Shown: positions 1-11,687, counted from the stretch's first letter. The stretch: 64,000 nucleotides of DNA from Rhabdophis nuchalis (GCA_039707465.1 CM077643.1:45884605-45948604), one strand, 5' to 3'. Made by a program: numbers and translations. Notes: generated by a model not told the origin, from the letters alone.

Positions 1-358
1 GTTGTGTGGCAGTAGAACATGGCATAATATGGTGTATGGAAAGCAGAAGAGCAAATAACAGTTATTGTGGGTAGATGATGAGAAGAACTGATATAATATT
101 GGATAATAGTGTTTGTTAAGATGTAATGGTATACTTGTGGATATTTATATGAAAATAAAAACAAAAAAACTGTGGAAATCTCTTCCCTTCCTGGACACTT
201 ATGCCAGAAGTAAGTTTCTAAGCTCTGCACACCTTCATTAACCTCTAACCTCTATGCCAAGAAGTACAACATAAATTAATGGCTCAGGCATCAAAAAATG
301 AGAGCAGAGCCTTGTTTCTATGTACCAAAACATTACTTTGATCACTGATAAAGGATAT
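1..358 (-). other. GMFB intron 4 (5' part)
   Basis: Intron sequence downstream of the U12-type donor. I searched it by eye for the next GMFB exon and did not find it; nothing else is recognisable. Confidence 0.7.
350..358 (-). other. U12-type (AT-starting) 5' splice site of GMFB intron 4
   Basis: Minus strand ATATCCTTT directly after the exon end CCTCG. This matches the minor-spliceosome donor consensus RTATCCTTT at all nine positions. No GT lies at the exon boundary required by the protein family; the first GT is 13 bases into the intron and would shift the frame. The matching acceptor (AC or AG) and branch site are outside the window. Confidence 0.85.
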
Positions 359-408
359 CGAGGTTGTCTTTCTGGAAGTTCATCTTTTAGTTCATCTGGA
401 GATATGCC
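359..408 (-). CDS. GMFB: GMFB coding exon 4 (followed by a U12-type donor)
   Basis: 50 nt coding for [16 protein letters not shown] plus the first two bases of an Arg codon. The acceptor is CCTACAG before 408. The end at 359 is fixed by the family (the next residues should be R-F-I-V), and the intron then starts ATATCCTTT rather than GT. Confidence 0.9.
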
Positions 409-3400
409 CTGTAGGAATCACAACAACTAGTATTTTAGCAATGTTACTTTATAGCCAAGATGCAGTACCTTATTACAGCCTTCACTCATTTTAAAACTGT
501 ATTTATAGTCAACACCAACACTTTAAAAAACAGATTATGATGGCCTGTTAGTTTAGCATAAGAATATCCTTTATTCTTCTTTGGCTGGATACATATATAA
601 ATAGATATAAATAATGTACCTATTGAGACCATGTTCAGCAAAAAAACAAAATGTTTATTATATACTGAAGCTTGGCAAAGCAAAAAGCTACTTCTACCTC
701 TTCCACAGACATACCTCGTGTTCTTCATCCAGAACCACCAGCTGTTTCTCTTTGTCAATCTTCACTGTACAATAAAAAGAAGGAAACAAAAAAAAAGTTA
801 ATTTAAATTATGCTATGGGGGGCACTATTGTCATTCACTTAGATGCCTTTTTTTAATTGGTTGTTTTTCTCTTTCACGTGAACTAAATGCAACAAGACCA
901 TTAGACAAACTATTTCCAAATACAGGAAGTCTTTCACTTACAACAGTTCACTTAGTGACCGTTCAAAGTTACAACGGCACTGAAAAAAGTTACTTATGAC
1001 AGTTGCAGATTTACCCGTGGTCATGTGGTTTAACTTTGGCTCCTTGACAACTGACTCACATTTATGATGTTTGCAATGTCCTGGGGTCATGTGATCACTT
1101 TTTGCTACTTTCTGACAAGCAAAGTCAATGGGGAAGCTGGATTCACTCAACAACCATGTTATTAACTTAACAACTGAAATGATTCATTTAACAAATGTGG
1201 CAAATAGGGCAAAACTTACTTAACAAATTTCTCACTTCACAACATAAATTTTGGGCTCAATTGTGGTCATAAGTTGTAGTCATCAGGCTGCACTGGCTTT
1301 TATCACAAGCAGGCTAGTTCACTCATCAAATTTAGCCAAAGGAGCACTATGCCTGCTCCATGCTCATCTAATTTGTGGCTCTCAGCATTTTTCCATGGAG
1401 GTTTAAAGCCAGATTTATTGAACCATTTATTAGTTAAAATCCATAAAGATTCAAGGCACACATGTAATACATGTAATTCAAATATTAGTTGTCCATGGGA
1501 TTTAAATTATGAATTTAGTGGTCCCTGAGGTCCGAAACGTTTGTGACCCCTGATCTAAATTGTTTTTGTGTGCCACATGAAGGGTAGTACAGCCCTCAAG
1601 CAAATATATGTTACTGTTTCTGCATTAAAATCCTGTATATGTAGTTTGGCTTAGGTTTTGTTCATTTTGTTAATCGCACCATTGTCATTTACAAATGCTA
1701 AAAACATCTGTATCACCCTCTTAAACTTCTGGAATCCCTTCTGAAAACAGGCTTTGAGTCTGGCCAACTTTGGAATGTGGCCTTTGATATGTTGCGTAAA
1801 GCTGATGTGGTCCTGAAGCCAACAGAAGTCTCATATTCCCCACTGGATGCCAACCACAATTAACCTACTTGTATGCCAAAGTCTGCACTATTTGGAATTT
1901 TGCAATGCAGACTGTACATGTAATTCAAATACAACTAAACAATGGAAATGCTACACAGGAAATGTGGATATGTGATTTTGTTTTCACAAAACAAAAGCAC
2001 ACTGTACTCAAACCAACTCAAAATAGGGCAAACCTATACAATCAAATGCTCCTAGATTTGTTTCAGAGACTTAATGGCTTTTTAAAACATGTGTGTGTAT
2101 ACACATATAGTACATACTTTTTAAAAAGCCTTTAAGTATTGGAAGCAAATCTAAAAGCACGCGCGCACACACACACACACACACAGATTCAGAAACAAAA
2201 ATCCAAGTTAATTTCCGCCAGAGTAGAGAACATGAGTCTGTATTATTTCCCATTATGAGTGTTGTGAGCCCTCCCTTTTAGCTTACTGATAATGGCTGCA
2301 TTGTTCGTGTCTTTACGAAAACGAAATTTTCTCAGCTTCTCTATAAGGTCTTCAGCAACATCACAAACCACTAGGGATTCACTCTAAAGAGAAGAGGGGT
2401 GGGGAATGAAAGAGAAAAAAAGGCACAGATGAACAAAAGGTCTCTTTATTCCAGCCATAGAAATCACTCCAATCCTCAACTGCTGGAGATGCAATGTATA
2501 TATATAAGAGAAAAGCTATTGCAAGTATTTTGAAGGGGGGAAAAACACATAATGAGAATGTAGTACAATATTCATGAGGACAACTGTTGCAGTTTTCTAG
2601 TCTGCTACCCTCCAGATAAGTTGAGTTCCATTATATTTGGAATGTAGGGACAAGATTTCAAGACCCCATTACAAAATCCTTTTTGGCATATACACAATGG
2701 AGGCTTACTGGGGGTTGTTGTGGTTCAGCCTATTTGGAAGGATCTGAGTTGAGGATGTCTAGCTATTCACACTTTCACTTTCTTTATTTTCCTGCATTAA
2801 CTGTCAAAGAAATCAAGCTTCGGCCAATCAGGGGACTCATACAATGTGAATTCAGTGTAACTAGAGGAAGGATACTTATCCTTTCCTTTCCTTCCCTCAA
2901 AATCCTTGACGGGCCTTGCCCATTCCTACACTCCAGGGTGGAGAACACAAGATCTTTCAGGTGTTGTTGATTTAACAGTTCCAGCAACCCTTGCCTCTGG
3001 CCAAGCTTGCAAGCTTGCTGGACAATATTTTGTTTGCTTATAGTGTGAACTCATAGCCTCCCACTCCCTAGCCTGGTGCCTTAACAACTAAACCAAATTG
3101 GCTCGTTCAGGCATCCCAAGGCTTTTCCTGCTTGTGGCCACCTTTTCAATCATCCTTGCTGTTGAAAGGTTTCTAACTTGTTCAAATAATTCCACTTGGC
3201 AGTTCCTATGCTCTCTGCCATCCAAAAAAATCTCTACCATGCTACTTTTCTTTCATTCTTTCTTTCTTTCCTTCTTCAAATCCTTCATTTGCTTGTTTTG
3301 TAAAGTATGCAACAGAATGCACTAGCCTCACATTCAGCTGAAATGAATCCTGCTATGATTATAAAAACTATTCTCACGTGATTGTCCATGATTCCAATCA

Positions 3401-6400
3401 GAGGTGGTATTCTACTGGGTCACACCGGTTAGGGCAAACCAATAATGGAGGCGGCGCAATCCTCCATCCATCTACCCAGACGTCATCACGGACCTTTTGC
3501 ACATGCCCAGAAGGTTCTGCACATGCCCAGACGTGCTCACGCACTCTGGCTACCAAACTGGTAGTGAAGAAACTAGAATACCATTACTGATTTCAATTCC
3601 CTAACTTTCCCATTTTGTCTCTCTCAGGTTGCCTTCCAGACCATGACGCCTTCTGGATCTGCCTTTTTATTATGTTGATGTGTGTGTTGGGCGAGGGGGG
3701 GGGGGTGTCTTCCATATATAGATAATACTTGCCATTGATTATTCCCAGTACTGCATGGCAACATCTCCAAACACACAGCTTGTTATCAGATTTCAATATG
3801 GGTAGCAGTGCTAAATACAGTTCTGAGGAAATACATCCCATTGAGTTCAATGTGATTTACTTCTGCAAGATCTACCAGTAATTCTAGGGCCGTGATGGCG
3901 AACCTATGGCACACGAAGCCATATCAGAGGGCATGTGAGGCGGTAGCCTACGTAAGCTCCAGTGCACATGCGCTCGCTGGCCAGCCAATTTCCAGGCTTC
4001 TGGAGGGCGGGGGGAGGCCATTTTCACGCTCCCTGGGCTTCAGGAAAGCCTCCGGAGCCTGTAGATGGCAAAAAAGTTGGAAAACAGGCCTTTGCAGCCT
4101 CCAGAGAGCCTTGGGGGGGGGGGGGTGTTAAAGTTAATAAAAATTTGAATTTAAAAATCATGTTTTATGCCAGCCCGGCTTGTTGGAAGAAAAAGGTTTT
4201 GGGACCACGGCGGAAGGTGCGTAAGTCAGGGATAGTTCTTAATTCCGGGGGCAATTCATTCCAGAGGACAGGTGCTCCCACGGAAAAGGCTCTCCCCCTG
4301 GGTGTCACCAGTCAACATTGTCCAGTCGACATTGTCTGCAGTGGGCAAGGTGATCCACCTCAGGAAGGAGGCCAACACTCAAGTCTCTCTGATCCAACAT
4401 AACTAATGCATGTGCTACTAAATCAGACAGCTAAGCAAACCCAGGTTTCTTTTCACTCGGCATTGAAGAAACTGGAGATTCCCACATCCAATATAAAAAG
4501 CTATGCATTTTCACAAAATGGATAATTAAGCTACAAAATTTCTAAAAATGTAACAATAGGGACCAATTATAAAAGGAAAGACAATTTATGCAGAATAGTA
4601 GTTATTAGTCACAACTGCTATATATTGCTTCCAGTTACCAAGGCAGCGTGGTTTTCAACATTAAGAAAACATTAGTCCATGTGTTTATGTTGAGCTTTGA
4701 ATTTCTCATACGCACCTGGTTTCAAAAGAAGAAAACTCCTGCACCTGGTTGTCCAACATGCTGGACTAGATGCTAGACTAGGACGCTAAAGTGATTCAGA
4801 TGTTTTTATTCAGGGACTAACTGGCAAAACTATTCAAAACAGATATTGCAAATGAAGGCAAATATACATGTCCCAGGAAAATGTTGCAGGATCTAATCAA
4901 ATCAGTCACAGGGACCAAAGGTTTCTCCTTTCAAGCTTTTCAAGTAATTATTCTATATTATACAAATAAATTAGAACAGACAATATTACATTTCTTTTTC
5001 TAAAAAAAGCCTCTTGCTCGTAAACCCAACCTGCAATCCATTTTACTGCATGCTTACCATACTCATAAATGCTGTATGAAAATATATCCTGGCAGTTACA
5101 ATTGCTCACAATTACATTAAGCCAGAAAAGCCACAAATGAGTTTTCCGAACAGATTGACTTTCAGGCATTTGTTATGATGTGCAAACCCAACTATTTCAA
5201 AAAACATTTGCTTCTAACAGAAGGTTCTGAGCCTGCAAGGAGTCCTTGAGCGTGAGAACAGAGTATCGCAATCTTGTTGCCAAGGAAAAAGAATAAAATG
5301 GATTCAGAGGTCTTCATCTTCTGTATCTTTCTGATTAGAGATTTGGTATCCATCCTATGCTATAACAGGAGCCAGTATAAAAACAACAGGGTTGGAAGAA
5401 GATTAATTTATGGACCTTCCCCCACCCCCACCTCTTTCCCTTTGCAAAAGATTGCAAAACATTTTGGATAAGAACTGTTTTTGTTTATCTTACATCTGTT
5501 CCTCCAAAGCATATGTAACGCATTAAAAATGCATTGTTGAGGAAAACATAACATCTAAGAAAAGTTGCTTCAAAGCACATAATTCCTAGTTAGGGGCAGG
5601 AAGATGATCCTGACTACATCTGATGGGTTTAGAAACACAGACATGTGCTGCATTTCTTCATACCAAAGTTTAAAAATCTCTCACAAATGCACATCTTGGA
5701 ATTACAAAAGTCTTGTTTTTTCGATTAGGCTAAAGTTTCACCAACACCTTCTGAGCAGACAAAGAGATAAGTCAAATTCCTCAATATTAAGCAATATTTG
5801 TAGTTGGGAATTAGAAGTTTAACAACACAAAGGAATGGATTTGAAGAGAAAGGCAATGAGGAGCCCCAAGGCCATTCAAACCAATCTCTCCTTGCAATGT
5901 ACACAAGCTATTTCTATCTGTCAACATTGGCTATAGATAGAAAATGACCATACTTTTTGGACCAGAACAATAAGAGGTAATACCATTACTTTTACAAATG
6001 AAAACAAGTATACTCAGAGTTATGGTTTAAAATAAGTAAGAAAAAAATAGCTCTTCAAATTATTCTTTCTCAGGACAACTAAGGAACAATAATAAAATAA
6101 TAAAACCTCCCTCAAGTGAAGGCCTAGCAAATTCAAGGACATCAATTCATATCAGTTTAATTGGGATTTTTTGGTAGCAACATAAAATGGTTTGCTACTG
6201 CCTTCTTCCAGAGTTGTTTTTTAATTATTTTATTTTCCAGTCTAACATCTATCTGCTTGACAAGAAGCATTTAGGTGCCATAACATCAGATTTTACCAAC
6301 TCCTTCTAGAGTTACATATACTGAAAACCCTATTTAAATCAGTTGGCATTTCCCCCCATATAAACACAAATTGCAAGACCTCTAGAGCAATTCTCATGGA

Positions 6401-7125
6401 TTAGAGTTCTCCTTTCAGGAATTTTTAGGAAACAGATCCTAATTAGAAGATAAAGCTCAAGTTGACCCCATGGACGTTTTCCCCAGTGAGACTTAATGCG
6501 GAACTGCACTATTAGGACTATAAATGTGCCTCAATCATTCATGTCTCCACTTTTCCATCAAATCATGAAAAGAATGGCAAGTGCAAATTCAATGCAAATA
6601 TTTCTCTGTGAGCAATGAATTTAAAATATTTCAAGGGGCTTTTCCTAGAGCAGGTAACCCCGAAGTGGTCAATACCAACCCCCATGATTCAATAGGACAA
6701 TCCATTCTTGTTATTACTACTCATATTACTATTATGGTAGTTATACTAGTATTGATTAAATACTTGAGACTCAATGGACAATCTGAAACTTCATGAAAAG
6801 ATGGATGAGATGAAGAGTATGGAGTCTTAAGAGGCTATAGACTACATTTCTCAATCTAAGAGAAAGATGTGTAGCCTTCAATTCTCAGAATTTCCCAGCC
6901 AGGCTGAGGTTGGGAATAACTGGACTGGAAAAAAAAGTATCCGTTTTTCCCAAATGAGGGTTTCCCAGATGTGGCTGGGCTCTAAATCCTAGCCATTTAT
7001 TTTGATGCTAGGAGAGAAGGTGGGAACGAAAACTATGGGGGGGGGGAGGGAGCGCTTGTGCTAGAAAGAGATCCGCAAGGTAAGAAAATTGCAATTCAGT
7101 CCTATCTTTGCAAAAAGCATATTAT

Positions 7126-7163
<38 letters not shown>

Positions 7164-7583
7164 ATCTTTGAAGAGGCAGCAGAGAGTAGCAATTCTAAAC
7201 TGCCTCCCCCCTTCCTTCCGACGCGAGGGAAAATTAGAGATAATTTCATTAAAAAGGAGCATCGCCCCGAAGCTTGGTGGGTCGTCCCTGTTACTGGAAT
7301 TCATCGCCTTAACCTTTTTTTCAAATATTTAGGCAAGGTTTTCGGGAACCCAAACGCTGCTTACAAGCCGCAGCATACCTTTCTACTTGTAACAAACAAG
7401 CCCATTGCATTCAATTTAACTGAGGGGGGGGGAGGGGGGTGTTTCTCATTTTCCATTCAATCGCTGGGAGGGGGCTATTTCTTTTAGAGTTTAAATAATC
7501 GCAAGAAGGGCGGGGGAAAAGAGGAAGACCCGAAAAACAACCGAATCGCGATTCCACGGCAAGAGGTCTCGTGAACTTACCAT
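359..7583 (-). CDS. GMFB: GMFB, glia maturation factor beta (5' part: coding exons 1-4 of a gene running off the left edge)
   Basis: Join, minus strand: 7581-7583, 2287-2383, 715-764, 359-408. The spliced frame gives about 66 residues that match the N-terminal half of vertebrate GMFB almost residue for residue (begins [14 protein letters not shown]; later [14 protein letters not shown] and [16 protein letters not shown]). GMFB is a cytosolic protein of about 142 residues with an ADF/cofilin fold; the family binds Arp2/3 and promotes debranching of actin networks (family knowledge). The initiator ATG is the last codon of exon 1, directly before a GTAAGT donor, so exon 1 is almost all leader. 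Splice phases are 0, 1, 0 and 2. The C-terminal half lies beyond position 1. The gene is divergent from CGRRF1, as in human. The closest alternative is the paralogue GMFG, but the residues and the CGRRF1/SAMD4A neighbours favour GMFB. Confidence 0.93.
715..764 (-). CDS. GMFB: GMFB coding exon 3
   Basis: 50 nt coding for (M)[16 protein letters not shown]. The acceptor is GTACAG and the donor GTATGT (714 downward). It ends in phase 0. Confidence 0.92.
938..1290. repeat. Interspersed repeat R1 (TIR-like, unclassified)
   Basis: One copy of a family seen several times here (also near 48207, 48897, 50170 and 53480-53850). Recognisable cores are GTTACAACGGCACTGAAAAA, GGTCATGTGATCA, GCAAAATCAATGGGGAAGCT and CAATTGTGGTCATAAGT. 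The two ends of better copies read roughly as inverted versions of CTTGACTTACGACC, so it may be a non-autonomous DNA transposon, but no transposase is seen. Confidence 0.6.
2166..2185. repeat. (CA)n microsatellite
   Basis: About ten CA units after a short GCGCGC stretch, in GMFB intron 2. Confidence 0.95.
2287..2383 (-). CDS. GMFB: GMFB coding exon 2
   Basis: 97 nt coding for [20 protein letters not shown] and on to NNAAII. The acceptor is TCTTTAG before 2383 and the donor is GTAAGC from 2286. It ends in phase 1: the A at 2287 joins TG of the next exon to make Met. Confidence 0.93.
2990..3105 (-). mobile_element. tRNA-derived SINE fragment (family S2)
   Basis: Ends with GCCTTAACAACTAAACCAAA, the reverse of the tRNA-like head (box A region) of a SINE also present at 30570-30740, 49940-50080 and 53190-53500. 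Only the head portion is clear. Confidence 0.5.
3399..3589. mobile_element. hAT MITE, CAGAGGTGG family
   Basis: Ends CAGAGGTGGTATTC and GAATACCATTACTG are near-inverted. The flanks ATTCCAAT (3391-3398) and ATTTCAAT (3590-3597) are an 8-bp target duplication with one change. 191 bp, no coding capacity. Confidence 0.8.
3888..4131. mobile_element. hAT MITE, GATGGCGAACC family (left part)
   Basis: Begins GTGATGGCGAACCTATGGCA, as in the copies at 32419 and 44698. The right end is not seen: sequence changes around a G run at 4111-4125 and then enters LINE-like sequence. Probably broken by deletion. Confidence 0.6.
4195..4405 (-). mobile_element. CR1/L2-like LINE fragment (RT ORF C-terminal region)
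   Basis: The minus strand resembles the ORF2 tail seen better at 43980-44510: the blocks reading GRAFSV..P..WN.LP in other copies are recognisable but frame-broken. No 3' end is present. Confidence 0.6.
7122..7163. repeat. (TA)n microsatellite
   Basis: Near-pure TA repeat of about 20 units in GMFB intron 1. Confidence 0.95.
7581..7583 (-). CDS. GMFB: GMFB coding exon 1 (initiator ATG only)
   Basis: On the minus strand the leader ends CTGCAAG-ATG and is followed at once by the donor GTAAGT (7580 downward). Exon 2 starts AGTGAATCC, giving Met-Ser-Glu-Ser, the GMFB N-terminus. Only the three coding bases are listed; the 5' leader continues to higher coordinates, to an unknown start near 7620-7650. 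Confidence 0.85.
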
Positions 7584-7900
7584 CTTGCAGCTGCAGCAGC
7601 TTCCTTCCCTAGCGCTGGCCCTTTAAGAACCCCGGGAGGGTCCTCCCCACCTCAAGCCCCAATCCAGTTCCAGGGCCGCTTAGTGCGCATGGTCTGAGCA
7701 ATCCCTGAACCAATCAATTGTATCGCTCGGTTCCGCCGGCGGCCTTCCCGAGCTACGGTGAGCGAGAGGCGAGTTGGTCTAGAACGCCCTCTCAAGTGGG
7801 GATCTTTACAGCAATTGTCTCCCTACTTCCCTCCCACCCCGGCCTCCATCCACCCGCCCACGCCTAGAGAGGCTGGAGGATAAAGAGCGTCCCATAGTCC
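7584..7900 (-). promoter_or_regulatory. GMFB 5' leader and GC-rich promoter
   Basis: Directly upstream of the GMFB ATG, GC-rich and CpG-containing, in contrast to the AT-rich intron. It contains a CCAAT box (7710-7714) and an NRF1-like TGCGCATG (7684-7691). No TATA box is seen, as expected for a housekeeping gene. The transcription start is not resolvable. Confidence 0.6.
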
Positions 7901-8399
7901 ATAGTCTATCATTCCGGGCGGGGCGAGGCACTCTCAGTTAACCAGGAAGCAATGTTGCCATGGTAACCAATGAACGTTTCTTCTCTCATGCCCAAAAATG
8001 AGGCCGTGCTACCGCCCCCCTTTAAAACCGAAACAAAGCCAAGCTAAGCAAAATCAAATCATGCGATTACTCCTAAACGAAAAATAACAGTTACTTACAT
8101 TTTGGGCGTGTCTTAGTCTTGTTTTAAAAGTTCAAATGTAACCTTTAAAATTGTTAATGTGGGATCCTTGGTGCTCTCTAAACTTTGTTTTCTTGCAGAT
8201 GTTTAATTACCCAAACTAGGTAACATCATCAGTGCTAGTAAAATTGTTAATATCTCTACTATAGGAGTAGTCATGTTACAAGGAGGAAATCGTCTTTGGT
8301 GTATGCTGTTGGAAGACTTAACCACTTCGTGAGATTGAGATTCCTCTCAAAGGCTTGTGCCAGCCTTCTCCAATCTGGTGTTTTCATGGTGAACTAAAC

Positions 8400-8536
8400 C
8401 AGGGGTCTCCAACCTTGGCAACTTTACTACTTGTGGACTTCAACTCCCAGAATTCCTCAGCCAGCACATGCTAGCTTGATGAATTCTGGGAGTTGAAGTC
8501 CACAAATCATAAAGTTGTCAAGATTGCAGACCCCTG
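8400..8536. mobile_element. Palindromic hAT MITE, CAGGGGTCTCC family
   Basis: 137 bp that folds back on itself (CTTCAACTCCCAGAATTC against GAATTCTGGGAGTTGAAG). Ends CAGGGGTCT and AGACCCCTG. Target duplication AACTAAAC (8392-8399) and AACTAGAC (8537-8544). Confidence 0.88.
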
Positions 8537-9174
8537 AACTAGACCACATCTTCTGTCATTCCCAGCCAGCATTGTATCCCATTAGCCTGGTTTGCATTAT
8601 AATCCTGGTGGATACTGTAGGAAGTTAAAACTCACCCCTCTCCTAGAAAATGAGATATTTTAGGAAATATTAAAAAGGCAGAATATTTCCCCTAAAAAGA
8701 GAAGTAGAAACTCAGAGAGGCAGAAACTCTGCCTGCACCCTCCTTTGTCAATGGGTCATTAAGACCTGAGCCAGCTTATTCTACATAACTCAGATCTACT
8801 CATCTCATTGCTCTTCATTGCATCACCCACCAAGTTTCAACCAAACTTAGCATACAACCTACAAAGCTAGCTATGACCTCTGACAGCAACCAACCAGAAT
8901 ACATTTCTTACACAGGAACAGGAAAGAGAGGTGGGGCCCTAAAGAGGGCATAAAACCAGGGACTCTCAGCATCTCTGCCTTTTTCTGCTCAGGAAATCAG
9001 GCCATGTGATTCTGCTAAGGAGCTCAAGCCATGTGATCCTGTCCATCATTAAACCATCTTTCCAAGCAGCCTCCATGTTTCCAGTGTCTTTTTCCCCACT
9101 TGGAAACTGAACCCAGAAGGGCATTTCTTCCAACAATACCCAATTGGGTTTTATATTAAAATCAATTTGTTACT

Positions 9175-9312
9175 CTCAAGATGTGTGGCCTTCAACTCAA
9201 GAATTCCCCAGCTGGTGTGAACTTCAATTCCCAGAATCCCACTGCCAGTGTAATGGCTGGGGAATTCTGGGAGTTGAAGTCTACACATCTTAAAGTGGTC
9301 ATGGCTGAAAAC
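9175..9312. mobile_element. Degenerate palindromic MITE of the same type
   Basis: Carries the shared core GAATTCTGGGAGTTGAAGT with its imperfect inverse upstream. Termini are eroded and no duplication could be assigned. Confidence 0.55.
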
Positions 9313-9576
9313 TACTACTCTTGAAAGATACTATCCCAATAGTCACAACGGTCTCTGGGCACTTTTGACTGGAATGCAAGCTTTGGAATGCAAGAGAAAC
9401 TGAACACAGAACAACTCTTTGCTAATGACTAATCATCTTGTCAGAGGTTATCCAGGTTCCATAGAAACTTTGATCGATCACTCTTTTGAAAAAGTGGTTT
9501 AAATCCTAAGACTGGTTTTAGATGTCTACTTGGATGTAAGTCATGTGGAACTGAGCTCAAGTTCAGTAAATGTGTA

Positions 9577-10870
9577 TTGAATGTTTTTGTTGTAGAGAGT
9601 GTGGTGGCACAGCAGTTTCCCCGTCACCTGGAGGAAATTGATTATCTGGACTCGCGCCAGTCCGGCTTCCGACTTGGGCACAGCACCGAGACGGCATTGG
9701 TCACGTTGGTGGATGATCTCTGGAGGGCCCGGGATAGAGGTTGCTCCTCTATCCTGGTCCTATTAGACCTCTCAGCGGCTTTTGATACCATCGACCATGG
9801 TATCCTATTGCGCCGACTGGAGGGGTTGGGGGTGAGAGGCACCGTTCTACGATGGTTCTCCTCCTACCTCTCCAGTCGGTCGCAATTTGTGTTGGCAGGA
9901 GGGCAGAGGTCGACCTCGAGGCCCCTCATGTGCAGGGTACCTCAGGGGTCCCGGTACAGCCAGTTGATGCCAACACTGGCCATTATTAGCCCCCGTGGAA
10001 AGGGCGTGCAACCTAGGCGTCCTCCTGGACTCTCAGCTGTCCATGGAAGACCATCTGACGGCCGTGGCAGGGGGGCTTTTTATCAGGTTCACCTGTTACG
10101 CCAGTTGCGCCCCCTTTGGACCAGGACGCCCTGCGCACAGTCACTCAAGCACTCGTGACATCCCGTCTGGACTACTGTAATGCTCTCTACATGGGGCTCC
10201 CCTTGAGGTGCAACCGGAGACTACAGTTAGTGCAGAATGCGGCCGCGCGGGGGATTCTGGGAGCCTCATGGCACTCCCATGTAACACCTCTCCTGCGCGA
10301 GCTGCACTGGCTGCCTGTGGCCTTCCGGGTGCGCTTCAAGGTGTTGATAACCATCTTTAAAATGCTCCATGGCACGGGGCCTAGTTAATTGCGAGACCGC
10401 ATCCTGCCTCATACATCCCTGCGTCCGATTCGCTCCCACAGAGGGACTCATCCGGGTGCCGTCCGCCGGGCAATGCTGGCTGGCGACTCCTAGGGGAAGG
10501 GCCTTCTCTGTGGCGGGCCCAACCCTCTGGAACGACCTACCCCCCGAACCTAGGACCATCACGGACCTTCGCTCCTTCCGCAAACACCTGAAGACTCACC
10601 TCTTCCATTTAGCCGGCCTGGCCTAGTCCCCCCCCCCCCTTTAGCCACTAGTAGACTGAGTTTTAAATTGTTTCTAATTAGATTTTAATGGTCAATAGAT
10701 TTTAGGGTATTTTTTAGCACAGGGTAATGAATTTAATACGTTTTTAGCCTGTAGTTTTATGTACTGATTTCTGTCATTGTATATTTTATATTTCTGTTTT
10801 AATTCCTGTGCACCGCCCTGAGTCCCCTTGGGGAGAGAGGGCGGTTATATAAATTTAAATTAAATTAAAT
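9577..10870 (+). mobile_element. CR1/L2-like non-LTR retrotransposon, 5'-truncated and internally deleted
   Basis: Translation from about 9600 gives RT motifs of the CR1/L2/Jockey group: SGFRLGHSTETALV, LLDLSAAFDTIDH, VPQGS. After VPQGS (about 9950) the frame breaks and the block with the catalytic Y/F-x-D-D is missing. Sequence resumes with the C-terminal region (SRLDYCNALYMGLPLRC, LLRELHWLPVAFRVRFKV, WNDLPPEPRT) in shifted frames. The 3' end carries the short hairpin CACCGCCCTGAGTCCCCTTG and an AAATT tail. Same family at 21042, 43807, 52003 and 54380. It cannot encode an active enzyme. Confidence 0.85.
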
Positions 10871-11590
10871 TAAATTGTTGGCAAAAAAACACAAAATTAA
10901 ATGAATGGGATGCAAATGAAATTGTTTTTGTTAATAATTTTAATACATAATTATATGTATGTTATGACAAACATTTGCAAAATGTACACAAATATTCAAA
11001 AATACAAATAGCATTAGCAGAGAAAAACATAACTGGGATAATTTATATACGCTTGTTTTAATTCTTATATATTTACTAATTAATTCTTATTTACTATAAA
11101 GTAGTAATATGTTTTTTTCTACTTTTTTCCCCATCACCCCATGGTTTGGACCTCCAGAAGCTTCAATTCCCACCATCTCACCATTAGCTTTCCTTAGTTG
11201 GAATTCAACAACTGGAAGTTGCCCATAATTTGGAGTGATGGTTTTTATAGGGTGGTGTGCTTCAATCTAATAGTGACATACAGCCCTCTATGTACTGACT
11301 TTTTTTAAAAAAACGGGGTGGTTATATGGCTGCATACTACCAAAACAACGTTTAAATGTTTCAAAGAGACAAACAGTATATTGTAAATAGTGTGTTAATA
11401 ATAGTATACAGTACCGCTGAGTTGAAACGGCGGTATAATATACGGGAGGCTATCTGCATTAATTACAGTACCACGAAGCGAACCGGTAAGGTGCAAAGAT
11501 TGCAAAAAGCTCTCACCCACCCGATCTGCAATAATAAACAAGAGGAGGAGGAACTGGCGAGGCGGGAGGTGCCGCTTCCCGATTTCTTGG
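10871..11590. other. Intergenic region upstream of CGRRF1
   Basis: AT-rich sequence to about 11300, then a rise in GC toward the CGRRF1 promoter. No feature is recognised. Confidence 0.5.
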
Positions 11591-11593
11591 CGG

Positions 11594-11618
11594 GCATGCG
11601 CTTAATTTGCGCATGCGC
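11594..11618 (+). promoter_or_regulatory. NRF1 sites in the CGRRF1 promoter
   Basis: 11608-11618 is TGCGCATGCGC, a perfect NRF1 palindrome; 11594-11601 (GCATGCGC) is a second half-type site. They lie 70-95 bases upstream of the CGRRF1 ATG in a TATA-less GC-rich stretch, where NRF1 commonly drives housekeeping promoters. This suggests the core promoter; the start site is inferred at about 11620-11680. Confidence 0.65.
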
Positions 11619-11687
11619 TCTTGGATGACAACAAAAGGACGGAGAGGGTTTAGAGCATCGCTTCTTTCTCCTCTTCTTCGTTACCCG

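Larger units (their letters stand above)
409..2286 (-). other. GMFB introns 3 (409-714) and 2 (765-2286)
   Basis: Two introns flanking exon 3 (715-764). Intron 2 holds an interspersed repeat (938-1290) and a CA tract (2166-2185). The rest, including about 870 bases at 1291-2165, shows nothing I recognise. Confidence 0.75.
2384..7580 (-). other. GMFB intron 1
   Basis: 5.2-kb first intron. It contains a SINE fragment (2990-3105), two hAT MITEs (3399-3589, about 3888-4131), a LINE fragment (4195-4405) and a TA tract (7122-7163). Roughly 4406-7030 is AT-rich unique sequence with no exon, RNA gene or repeat that I can support. 7036-7046 is an 11-base G run. Confidence 0.75.
7901..9576. other. Intergenic region between GMFB and CGRRF1, left part
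   Basis: No gene. Holds a palindromic hAT MITE (8400-8536) and a related weaker copy (about 9175-9312). The rest is not recognised. Confidence 0.6.

Noticed and set aside
9577..10158. An active reverse transcriptase
   Set aside because: The frame breaks after the VPQGS motif and the catalytic aspartate block is deleted.
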